Source: Wurfbainia villosa
Taxonomy: Eukaryota > Streptophyta > Magnoliopsida > Zingiberales > Zingiberaceae
Direction: 5' to 3'
Assembly (NCBI GenBank): GCA_025175895.1
Contig: JAKLTH010000238.1
Coordinates: 4,836,001 to 4,900,000, forward strand
DNA length: 64,000 nt
Below are positions 50,691 to 60,514 of this stretch, in pieces. A program made the translations under genes and the position numbers. Below the pieces are notes generated by a model, which saw only the letters and a program-made list of their open reading frames with translations, was not told the origin of the DNA and searched no databases. Each line of letters begins with the position of its first letter. Position 1 is the stretch's first letter.

Positions 50691-51321
50691 TAAAACACAT
50701 CATTTACACTAGACAATTGAGAAAATTTCGATAATAAAATTTCCATGAGTTCCAAGGATAATACCTTAAGTCACAATCTAGCTAGATCGACCAGATCCAC
50801 TCATTCATAAAAAATAAAAATAAAAAAAATGAAGATTAACATTGGAATAAAAATAATTTTTTCAAATGATAACATTGGCACAAATTAAATTTTAAATTTT
50901 AGTCGCCTAAACAAAATGCAATTCAATCAATGACCAAAAATTAATTGACTAAATATTTAGGCGTTGAATTTAAATAGAATAATATATTTAGTTGACTAAT
51001 AAACGAGCATAAATTTAGTTTTTATCAACTAAATAGATTTCAAGTCACTTAGATATATCAACAAATTAAAGATGATTAAGGACGACTAAGGTATATCGAT
51101 TTCAATCTCCTTATCAAAAAGTAATACCCTAAAATTAATTAATACTTATCTAAGATTTGAATCATATTTTTGATTAATTAATATATTTAACCAATCAATA
51201 ATCATTATCAACAACGAACCTAAAAACCCAAATAACATCTATAAAATTCCTAGACCAATTTAGGATGCCCCATAAACTTTAGTAATGCAATTAGTCATTC
51301 ATTCTCAACCATCTAAAAAAA

Positions 51322-51481
51322 ATAATCCGGTGCATGAAGCTCTCACCATGTGCAATTTCGGAGAAGGATTCATCGTACACAATCTTATCTTGCTTTTTAC
51401 AAGAGGCTATTTCCAAGAATAAAACCCGTGACCTTTTGATCACAAGATAATAATTTTATCTTTGTACCAAAACTCTCCTTT
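51322..51481 (-). mobile_element. Au-type SINE, copy A
   Basis: Read on the minus strand it has the tRNA-like head (box A and box B phrases, GATCAAAAGGTCACGGGTTT) and the Au body (AGCCTCTTGTAAAAAGCAAG, then the GAGCTTCATGCACCGGAT tail end). Diverged but recognisable along its whole length. Confidence 0.8.
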
Positions 51482-51981
51482 TCACTCTCAACTATCTAGA
51501 ACTCTCTAAATTAATCGTCGATATAAAATACAGGATACAAGAAATTTAGTTTCCACGAGAGGATTAAGTGGTTAGTACGGATAATAAAATTGTCCCAAAG
51601 AGCAAGGGTTAATTTTTAAAGATTGTAAAATTTTTTGGAATGTCTATTCTTCTACCGTACTTGTGATCGACGATGAAAAATATCTAAAATGAACCTATCA
51701 TCTTTTGCTTGAAGAATATAAAAAATTTAACCCTAAATGCCTTACTATAATCCGAAAGCAACAGGAAGACTTTGCCAAATATAAACTCCATTTGCTTAGT
51801 GCTTATCTTCAATTTCATCATTCGAGATTAAGATATTAAAATTGTAATTAGTCCAAGATATCATCTGAATCAAAACTATTATTAAACATCAAAATCACAT
51901 AATTAATCTAACTACAACAATAGAGAAGCAATATTATCTAATACAACTCCTCTAATTAAAGAATCTATTGAAGGATAAAAG

Positions 51982-52141
51982 GATAGTCCAGTGTACGAAG
52001 TTTTCGTCTATGGAGTTTTGAAGAATGATCTATTGTACGCAGTTTTATTCTACTTTATAAGAGATTGTTTTCATACAAGACTCGACCCCGTAACCTCTAA
52101 TTCATAAACAACAACTTTATTATTACGTCAAAACTCCCCTT
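51982..52141 (-). mobile_element. Au-type SINE, copy B
   Basis: Same layout as copy A, minus strand, more diverged: GGGGTCGAGTCTTGTATGAA, TCTCTTATAAAGTAGAATAA, TGCGTACAATAGATC, then AACTTCGTACACTGGAC. Confidence 0.75.
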
Positions 52142-53540
52142 AAAGGATAATTGAAGGATCCCATTGCAAATTCAAAAGTTCCAATAAATCTACTCTCTCT
52201 TTAGAAATACTTTTTTTTTATTTACATCAGTACGATTTCTCTTCCCTACTAATTCTGATAGCCAACCGGTCCGGTCCTACGGTGAACGCCACCGACTAAT
52301 GAGGCTGAATCAGGATAGCGTAGGGTCAGTGCATGTTGAAAATTCATACTATACCAAGAGGCCGACCACGCTGCGACGGGAGACATCAAGCACCGCCACC
52401 TGCACAGTGCGCATTGCTAATGGACCAAATCGATCCTTAAAAATACAGAAGAGAGTCTCATGATTAACTGCTGCGTCATGCTCTTGAGGATAGAAACACA
52501 ATCTTCTTCTTCTTCTTCTGCAAGAAAGCGTCTATGATCCTAAGAATTAAAAATTTCAATGGGCAAAGTCCAACAACCTTTTACTAAAACAAGTGGACCA
52601 CGGTACGATGATATACTTAATCTCATCTTATCTCATATTAAATATTTTTAAGACCTTAAGTGCACTCTATTAGTAGGACTTAACAATAAGCAAAACTAAT
52701 TATAAAAAAATATCAACTTAAAAGTTTACAAATCACTTTCTAGTTATTTTTAATAATTAAGTTTCAAATGATAAGATAGATAGATAGATAGATACCTTAT
52801 ACGTATAAGATTGGCTAATAAATTTATATTTATTTTTATTATTTAGAGTTAATTAACATTCTCTATTTATTAATAAATAGAATTAATATATTTTTCATTA
52901 TTTAGAACACTTATTTTAACATCTACTTATTAATTCGATCGAATCTATAAGAGAAGTCCAAAACTTGAGTTCGATTTAGCAGTTCTATCCATGCCTCAAC
53001 ACAAATAGGTTGGAATATTTCTGAGTTGGTATTCGGATAGTAAATTTGCACAAGGTAGCAAAGTTCGATTTCTTTGGGGATAAATGAACCTTCTACTTGG
53101 GAAATCGTTTGATATCGTAATTTATCATCCTTGCATAGATCTTGAGACCAGTCGACCGACCAGGAAAAGGCTCCCGGAGCGAGAATGAAAGAGATGGTTC
53201 CCTAATTATTTGCATGCAACTCTCACCTAATCAGTTTGGCTCTTTTCTCACCGCTTTAATTCTCTTGTGGTTAGCCTTGTCTTGTAGTGGGCAGAGATCG
53301 ATCTCAGAGTTTTATCGTCTAGATTTTTAATGACTCTTATCTGTGCACTTGTTGACAAGTACATTTTTAATTTACTTTTTTCACTGATAAGAACAATCGG
53401 AGGAAGTCATTAATATGATGATTCGATTTTTTTATTTTTTTAATTCTCTTGTGGTTCATGCAGCCATCACTAACCACAACGACCATATGCCATTTCTTAG
53501 ATGCATTAATTGGACAATGAAAATTAACGCGTAAGTTTGA

Positions 53541-53607
53541 CAAAAAAAAAAAAAAAAAAAAAACTTGCAGAATTCAATGAGTTTAGGGTTTAGGGTTTAG
53601 GGTTTAG
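53541..53607 (+). repeat. Poly(A) run followed by telomere-like TTTAGGG repeats
   Basis: A run of about 22 A (53542-53563), then 17 bp, then three TTTAGGG units plus TTTAG (about 53582-53607). TTTAGGG is the plant telomere unit. It is short and isolated, so it is interstitial. Confidence 0.85.
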
Positions 53608-53992
53608 CTAGGATTAATTTGGATGTGGATCACAAACCCTAGCCATTAATAATATTGCTTTCAATCAATATCGATCTGTTTCTGTCCTTGGCATATTGCT
53701 TAAGAGATTCCATTGTGATGATGAATCTATAGTGCCCTATTCTGCCTAATTATTACATGGAGGTTATTATCAGCCTAACACAACTGTACGTGGATGTTCT
53801 GATCATTTAATTAATTTCCAATCAAAAAGTTTTCTTAGAATTAATTCATATTCATGATGTCACAGCTTAATCAGCTGGAAGAAAAGTCGACGAACTTGAA
53901 GTTAATGGGTACGTTGTTGATGAGTACATCAGAAAAGAGAACTGAAAAAGAAAGCAAACTAATCTATTCCCTTTATTGTTTTTTCATCTCGA

Positions 53993-54497
53993 TTGAGACT
54001 AGCCTTTATGAAAAAATTTGATATTCGATTCAGTAAGAATTCATTTACGTTCGTTCAATATGTATCAAAATTAATTAATAAATAAATTTAAAAAACTTGA
54101 TAAATTAAATAAATAAGTTTGATAAATATATGTTTGATTTGTTAATATTCGTAAACAGTGTTTATAAACAAATTTATTTAAAAATTATTTATGAATTTAT
54201 TTATATTCATTGATAAATAAAGATTAAAAATTTAAAATAAATAAACAAGTTTAACTTAAGAGTTTGATAACGTTTAAATAAACCGAAATTTTAACTTGAT
54301 TCAAACTTAATTAGAAACTTAATACTTAATAAATAAATCAAATTCAATCTCTAAAAAAAAAAAAAAACTAAGTCAAATTTGAATAGTTTTTTCAATAATT
54401 TAATTAATTTTAAATTTAATTATCTTATCGAATAAATTTTAACAGTATAAAATTTAATTCGAGTAGACTCGTTCACAGTCGACTCATCCTACGTAGA
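53993..54497. mobile_element. Non-autonomous hAT-like element (MITE), copy 2
   Basis: Related along its length to 3557-4139, in the same order: TTTGATATTCGATTCAGTAA, TTGATAAATTAAATAAATAA, CTTAAGAGTTTGATAACGTT, and the closing ACTCGTTCACAGTC region. The ends are too diverged to define exactly. Confidence 0.6.
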
Positions 54498-54735
54498 TAA
54501 AAAAAAAGTTCAATTTATTTTTCAATTCCGCAACGTGATCCCGCCATTTGATGTGCTATCCAGCTGCAGTGCAGTGCAGTACAGCAGTCCTTCGATCGAT
54601 ACGGCGGCGATGAACCGATCGTCGTGGAGACTGATGCTTCGGCACCAATAATTCAAGTCCACTTCAAGTGTGGTCATGGCGATAGTGTAAATGAAAAGAC
54701 ATAGAATGAGAGTTAATTGATACACCTTGTTTAAA

Positions 54736-54736
<1 letters not shown>
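54498..54736. other. Short unassigned spacer
   Basis: Contains GCAGTGCAGTGCAGTACAGC near 54563 and nothing else that I recognise. Confidence 0.3.

Positions 54737-54824
<88 letters not shown>
54737..54824. repeat. (TA)44 microsatellite
   Basis: Pure TA run, directly followed by the GC-rich element at 54825. Confidence 0.97.
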
Positions 54825-54829
<5 letters not shown>

Positions 54830-55246
54830 GATTTTGATCAGACATACATCTGAACCGTCCGTGACACGCTGACCCATCGCCACTATCACCGCACCGATTG
54901 TAGTCGGACTGAGTGCGATCGGCCAAGACTCATTGGCGGTCACGGACTCGGGACGACCGGATTCGGCCGAATCCGGCAATTCCGCGATCGACGCGGATGC
55001 GCGCGCGACCATGAAATCGTCGGATTCGACCGAATCGTGGTCGACGATGGGTCTGGCTCATCCATGAAATCGCGATTCTCGGCCGGTCTACGATCGGAAT
55101 CCGGTCGGGAAGGATCGCCCAACACCGGCGATCCTTCCGCGGCCGCTCGATCGCGATTCATCGGAATCCGATCGATCTGATCGGCGGGGCGGCGCCCGCG
55201 CTGCCGGCCGAAATCGCCGGATTCCTAATCGCAAATCGATCTTTGG
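54825..55246. mobile_element. GC-rich TA-associated element, one end recognised
   Basis: Begins next to the TA array with TTTTGATCAGACATACATCT then GAACCGTCCGTGACACGCTG, closely matching 43454-43500. The body is GC-rich with CGGCCG and CGATCG words. The opposite terminal repeat and TA array are missing, so the copy looks truncated at about 55246. Confidence 0.55.
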
Positions 55247-55281
55247 CATGGACTAGGGGGGGCCACGACCCCCAGTCCATG
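55247..55281. repeat. Hairpin at the edge of the GC-rich element
   Basis: Arms CATGGACT(A)GGGGG and CCCCCAGTCCATG face each other around GGCCACGA. One unpaired A interrupts a 13-bp stem. Confidence 0.75.
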
Positions 55282-55799
55282 AGTTTTAATTAAAAAAATT
55301 TTTTTTTATAAATTTTTTTATATAGTAATATATTTATTTTTAGTAATATAATTATTATATAAAATATTTTTCTTCCTGGAATTCTATATTTATTTTCTCT
55401 CTATAAAAATATTATATAATTAATTACTATATAAAATATAATTACTATATATTTATTTTCTCTTTCCTCTCTCTATTTCTTATTTTCGTCTTCTTCGAAA
55501 ACCTAAATTTCATCTTTTCAATTGTTTCTAGTGCATCGTAGCCGTCATCTACAATTTCTCTTCGTTCACTGCTCACACGTTGTGACTCACGAGTCTGCCT
55601 CTGTGCATTGGTCTGTCTCCCTGCCAACTCGGTGTTATAGTCGCATCTTCCACGACCGCCGTCAGCCTCCGCTTCACGTGCACAGTCACATCGTGATTGT
55701 AGAAGTTATATCATCGGTGTCGTACCACGTTTGCAATCACATGCCACTGCGTCATTAATCGCCATCACTCTTCGCCTGATCACGTACAAAATCCATCGA
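55282..55799. other. Intergenic, no gene seen
   Basis: AT-rich then mixed sequence. A short open frame (plus 55522-55758) has no recognisable domain. Confidence 0.4.
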
Positions 55800-56300
55800 G
55801 GTTAGGTTAATTAAGATTTTATTTAATTAATTTTGAATTTTGATTAATCGAATCATTTGAATTAATTAATTTAGTTGGATTTAAATAATTAATTAGATTT
55901 AGATTAATTAAATCTAGAGTTTTAATGGATGAATTTAGATTAATTAATCTATTTTAATTGATTAATTGGTTTTAGATTGGTTAATCATTTTAATTGATTA
56001 ATTAACTTTAAGATAATTAATTAAATTTTAATTTAATTGATTAATTGGGTTTGATTAATTTATCTGTTTAATTAATTAATTAGCATTCGATTAATTAATT
56101 ATTTGAGTTAGATTAATTAAATTTGAATTTAATTGGTTAATTGATTGAGATTAATTAATCTGTTTATAGATTAATTAAATTTGAGTTTAATTGATTAATT
56201 GAGATTAAATTAATTAATCTGAGTTAGGTTAATTGATTAATTTGATTTTATCTAATTAGTATAATTAAAGTTCATTTAGGCTCAAAAAGTATCAATTAAT
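55800..56300. repeat. Low-complexity TTAATTAATTGA repeat region
   Basis: About 500 bp of irregularly repeated GATTAATTAATT, TTAATTGATTAATT and ATTAGATTAATT words. Non-coding. Confidence 0.85.
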
Positions 56301-56399
56301 TAATTGATTAATTTGGTATAAGTATAATTAAGGTGTCATTAATCCACAAAGTGCTAATTTAATGAAGTAGTTAGATTATTATTGGTACTGCTGGTACCT

Positions 56400-57500
56400 T
56401 TTCTATATAGTTCCCGATAGAAGGATTAGCGGGTGACCCATGATCCGATCCAAAATGTTCGGCTCAGCGAAGGGAGAAACGAAAGAATGGTTCGGGCGCG
56501 AATATTAGAAGTCATTGGTACGGGAGAATATCGAAAGCAATTGACATGGGAGAATTAGCAGAAGCAATTGGCACGGGAGAATTAGCAGAAGCAATTGGCA
56601 CGGGAGAATTAGCAGAAGCAATTGGCACGGGAGAGTTAGCAGAAGCAATTGGCATGACAAAGAAGAGACGGAAGACACTTCGCTAAGGGCCTGGCCACCG
56701 ATTGATCCGGGAAGTTTCGCACAGAAAAGAGGAATTGGTTGGATGAGGAACCCTAGGGCTAGGGCGCCCGTGGGCTATAGACCTAAGCTAGCTTCACTCA
56801 AAGCGGATGGTTGAGGGAGATAGTCTAACCTAGTTACCCGAAAAGTAGAGGAAGAGGTGTTAGGCAACGGCTTGGGAGGCCCCACGCAATATTCCGAGGA
56901 GTCTTCACTCCTCATATATGTAACAGAATTATTCTCCAGGTGGAGGTGGTGGCCACGTGTACGATGGAGATAGCCCGCGACGTTACGATGAAGGAAAAGG
57001 GAAGATAAAAGGGAGGAAGCAAGGAGGAAAGAAGGATTCGCAATTATTCCCACCCAGCAAGAGAGAAGGGGACGCAGGAGGAGAAGGGGAGCGACAACCG
57101 CCTCGCCGGAGAAGAAGGACGGAAATCTGTCGTTGTTACATCTCTTGTATTTTTCTCGTCTTGTGATATCACTGTAAGAGGTCTTTCTCCTCCACCTTCG
57201 GAAACTTACTTTCCGTAAAGGAGGACCTTCATAGTGAAAGTGCTTAGGCACTGCATCCGGTGAGAAAGCTCACCTCTGTGGAGTAGGAATCCTTATTCCG
57301 AACCACGTTACATCTTGTGTCTGAGTCTCGATTGCTGACATCGATTTCTTGCGTTTCATCTACTTCATCTTCTTATTCTCTACTGATTGCGGCCTGTGAG
57401 AACCCTCTGAGATCTCCCTCAGTGCTTCACTGCATTGAAAAAGGAGTGAACAGATTTCACCCGTCCGCATCAATTATTTCGATGCAGAAGACTTGTGCAT
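56400..57500 (+). mobile_element. Possible LTR remnant
   Basis: It has CTCCTCATATATGTAACAGA (TATA-like) at about 56910 and then an LTR-like stretch (57120-57310) of CTTTCTCCTCCACC and AGTAGGAATCC..CGAACCACGTTA words, similar in style to 15990-16015. No ends or target duplication were defined. It also contains the 27-bp array below. Confidence 0.3.
56496..56655 (+). repeat. 27-bp tandem repeat array, about six copies
   Basis: Unit GGGAGAATTAGCAGAAGCAA plus TTGGCAC. Three near-identical copies at 56548-56628, a nearly identical one at 56629-56655 and two diverged ones before (56496-56547). One frame reads ELAEAIGTG per unit, but no continuing gene was found. Confidence 0.9.
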
Positions 57501-57973
57501 AGATGTTTATTTGAGACAGAATACGGACAAACAAGGATGGGTCCTAGTGGCTTCGATTGCTGGTTTTAATAGAGAGGTTAATGTGGTATTCTCTCACGAG
57601 CAACATGATTTGGATTAAAATGTTTAATTATCATAGAGGATCTCCTGTGGTTTTTCTTGACATTTCTTTTCTAGTTATCCGATAGTTTTTTCTTCTTTTG
57701 GTGTCATCTAAATATTCTTTCGTAGTCTCTTAAATGTTTCTAGTTATGCATGAGATAAGTTCTTTTTTTTTACTCTGCATTACTTTTACTATATTTAATA
57801 TATTTTTTTTTCATCCATGACGATTCTAACTTAAGCATCGGAGGGTCACCACCGAGTAGGCCAACAATGATTTAATACATGTTAATTTTTTAGAATATTT
57901 ACTGATACGGTCGAAGAGAATATCCCTCCTCGATGACACAAGATCAAAGAGCGAAAAATTTAAATTGTATTAC

Positions 57974-58009
57974 GGCCCCTCCAAATCTAAAATCCTGGAT
58001 CCGCCCCTG
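57974..58009. mobile_element. Terminus of a hAT (Tip100-type) element
   Basis: Reverse complement starts CAGGGGCGGATCCAGGATTT, the terminal motif of Tip100-type hAT elements. Only this end is clear; the partner was not located. Confidence 0.5.
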
Positions 58010-58144
58010 TCGATCGCGCCAAGTCCGACGATCGGAGGTGGCCGAACGGTGCGGCGGCGACGGCGACAATGGCGGTGGGTCGGCGTGTCACGGACGGTTC
58101 GAGCGCGTATAATCAGATCGGAACTATATATATATATATATATA
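58010..58144. mobile_element. Fragment of the GC-rich TA-associated element with (TA)n
   Basis: GCGGCGGCGACGGCGACAAT, then GGGTCGGCGTGTCACGGACG and GTTCGAGCG, ending in GATCGGAAC and a TA run (58125-58144). This is the inverted form of the end at 54829-54880. It is cut at its left side by the hAT terminus. Confidence 0.55.
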
Positions 58145-59440
58145 ATAAAAGTCTTTACATATACGACGTAATGATTAAGATACGACGATATTTATAAAAG
58201 TGACATGGATCGATTACTGAAAATGTCTAAATTTTTTTTTTAAATTCAGATGACTTTCATGTATCTTAGTCACAATGTCAAGATCCATAGGATCCTCCGT
58301 AATTTATCTTTCTCACAATGACTAATTATCGGATAGATCGGTGAGAGTCGTTAAGTTGACGATTCTAATCCGCAGATGTATATAACAAGAAGTATTAAAA
58401 ATATAATCTTTCCGAAAAACCTAAAGAGGAGTCTGTTAGATCGATCGATCAAAAGGATATATTTATTCATTATAAGTTTCAATAAATTCAATTGGATTAA
58501 GAGTGCAATCCTATTCTTTAAGTGAAATAGGATGAAATTAATAATCAAGTTTTTTTTATTTCAGATCAAAATTAATTTATTTCTCCAATCATATTTCTTT
58601 AGTGGTTCAAATGAATTATAAGAGTTATATTGGATTAATATTGACATGTGTTTAATTACAAGATATTAAATTTCCAAAGCACACTGGGAGGATAACTTCA
58701 ATTTTTTTATATGTTTTATTTTCAATTCATGTTAATACATAATAATCTATAGAAAATTAATTTTTATAATTGAATTTTATCATCTTGACCCAACGGAGTC
58801 TTTTTAGATTAATTAGTGTTGCGGCTAAACTCTACGATGCAGAGTTTCCCTACAATGAGGATGATTCGGCGTCTGCTGAATTGGATGGTCCGTTAATTCG
58901 GCTGGATCGATGACTCATTTCGGATGAGGACAATAGACGCATCTCGGATGGGCGAGAGAGGAAAATCTGAGACGGAAACACAGTTAAGGGCGTCGAGGGG
59001 ATCTCGACCACGTCCCTTCAATGCTCAAATCAAGGATCGTGAAAAAGAGGGATGCGAGGAATGCAAGAAGAGGAGTGAAGTAAAGAGTCATAACCTCTAA
59101 GAATCTCTTCTTGTTATCTTTATATAGGCGTGCTCATCTTTACAAAGTTGTACGGGAGGTATGAAAGACGTGAGCTCTTTAAAATGGCGGTCTGTCATAT
59201 TCAAGAATGATAGAGATTATTACCGCAATAAATATGACAAGTACATGGAGCTTAATCAATACTGCTCGCATGATTAATAGGAGACAGAGCTCTATTGATG
59301 TGATGAACGTGTCCCTGATATAGGTATATTTGAGAGATGTCTGTTTGTCGCAAGGTGCCCTTGGCACATGATACCTTATTTGACATTTTGACTTTAATAA
59401 TTATCACTTCGATTAGAACCATCACATAAGCCTGCTTAGG
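58145..59440. other. Intergenic, no gene seen
   Basis: 58790-59200 is GC-richer, with CTTTATATAGGCGTG at about 59118 like an LTR promoter, so it may be an LTR remnant. No coding region seen. Confidence 0.35.
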
Positions 59441-59444
59441 CATG

Positions 59445-59945
59445 CTTAACAGACCGGTTCGATTTGGAACCGAGTCAAAACCAATCCATTAAATTCGGAA
59501 TCGGAATCGATTTGGATGAACCGATTCTGAAACTGAACCAGAACCATTCCGATTCCGATTCGGTTCAGTTCCAATCGATTTCGGAACCGGTTCAGAACCG
59601 TTTTGAAATCGGTTTGGAACCGATTCAGATCGGTTCTGGTTCCGATATAGATCTGGTTCCGGTTGCTAATTTAAAGGTGAAAATTCTTAGCATGCTAATT
59701 AACATGTCTACAAGATTATTTTGTGATAGAAAAAAAGAATAGGATTACCAGCACGTTAGATGAATTTGAAAGCTCAAATTTGAGAAAGGTGATTCGGAAC
59801 CATTTCGAAATCAGTCCGGAACCATTTCAGAACCGATTTGGAACTGATTCAGAACTGATCAGGATTGAATTGGTTTCAAAGTTAATTAAAACTTTGAAAT
59901 CGAAATCGATTTGGAACCGATTTTTAATCGATTCCAATGTCGATA
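59445..59945. repeat. GGAACCGATTC-type degenerate repeat
   Basis: Two blocks (59451-59660, 59784-59950) of loosely repeated GGAACCGATTCGG/TTCAGAACCGATTT words. Such arrays are common in the subterminal regions of plant hAT elements. The open frames across it are artefacts of the repeat. Confidence 0.6.
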
Positions 59946-60019
59946 GATTGAGGACTGTAGCCGCCGCAGCAATAGGTATAATTAGGCCGGTATCAATTAG
60001 ATTGAGGAATCTTCATTGT

Positions 60020-60514
60020 GATGCAGCAGATGCATAACCTGCTTCAAATCCATGCAATATATACATATATTCATGCAATGGGCAAGTAGAAGCTAGTATT
60101 TATATATATATGTTTTATGTATATATGGAAAAACAAGAAACAAAAACAAAAAAAAAAAGAAGTGATTTTAAGACGCCAACAAGAGAGGGTCAACTTCAGT
60201 TGGCGTGCAAAATGAGCACATAAATATCCTTGTTAATTAATTATTTCATTTCATTTTATCTTATTGACTTAGCTTGGCTAAAATATTACTTCCTTTTCAA
60301 AGTACCTCTCTATCACTCACACACTTTAAACTCCTTATTTTCTTTCTTTAATTAATTAAGCAGTTGACTTGCTCCTTATATATGATCATATAAACTGACC
60401 ATCTCTTCAGATTTGGGATTCTACTATCGATCGTTACTCTTCGCATTCTTCTTCTTCTTCTTCTTCTTCTTCTTATTCTTCTTCTTCTTCTCGAACGCAA
60501 TATTGTAGAAGAAC
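60020..60514 (+). promoter_or_regulatory. NAC gene promoter and leader
   Basis: TATATATGATCATATAAAC (60377-60395) gives TATA-like options. The leader holds a long CTT-rich microsatellite (60446-60490) just before the ATG. The start of transcription was not determined. Confidence 0.4.

Larger units (their letters stand above)
50700..53520. other. AT-rich intergenic DNA with SINEs, no gene seen
   Basis: Contains the two Au-type SINEs listed separately, a (GATA)n tract at about 52775-52792 and otherwise unassigned sequence. 52255-52440 is GC-richer but has no recognisable coding region. Confidence 0.5.

Noticed and set aside
54522..55012. Open frames through the 54737-54824 TA array
   Set aside because: Simple-sequence artefacts joined to GC-rich repeat sequence.
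56496..56655. CRISPR-like array
   Set aside because: Units are contiguous with no unique spacers, and the genome is eukaryotic; a plain tandem repeat.
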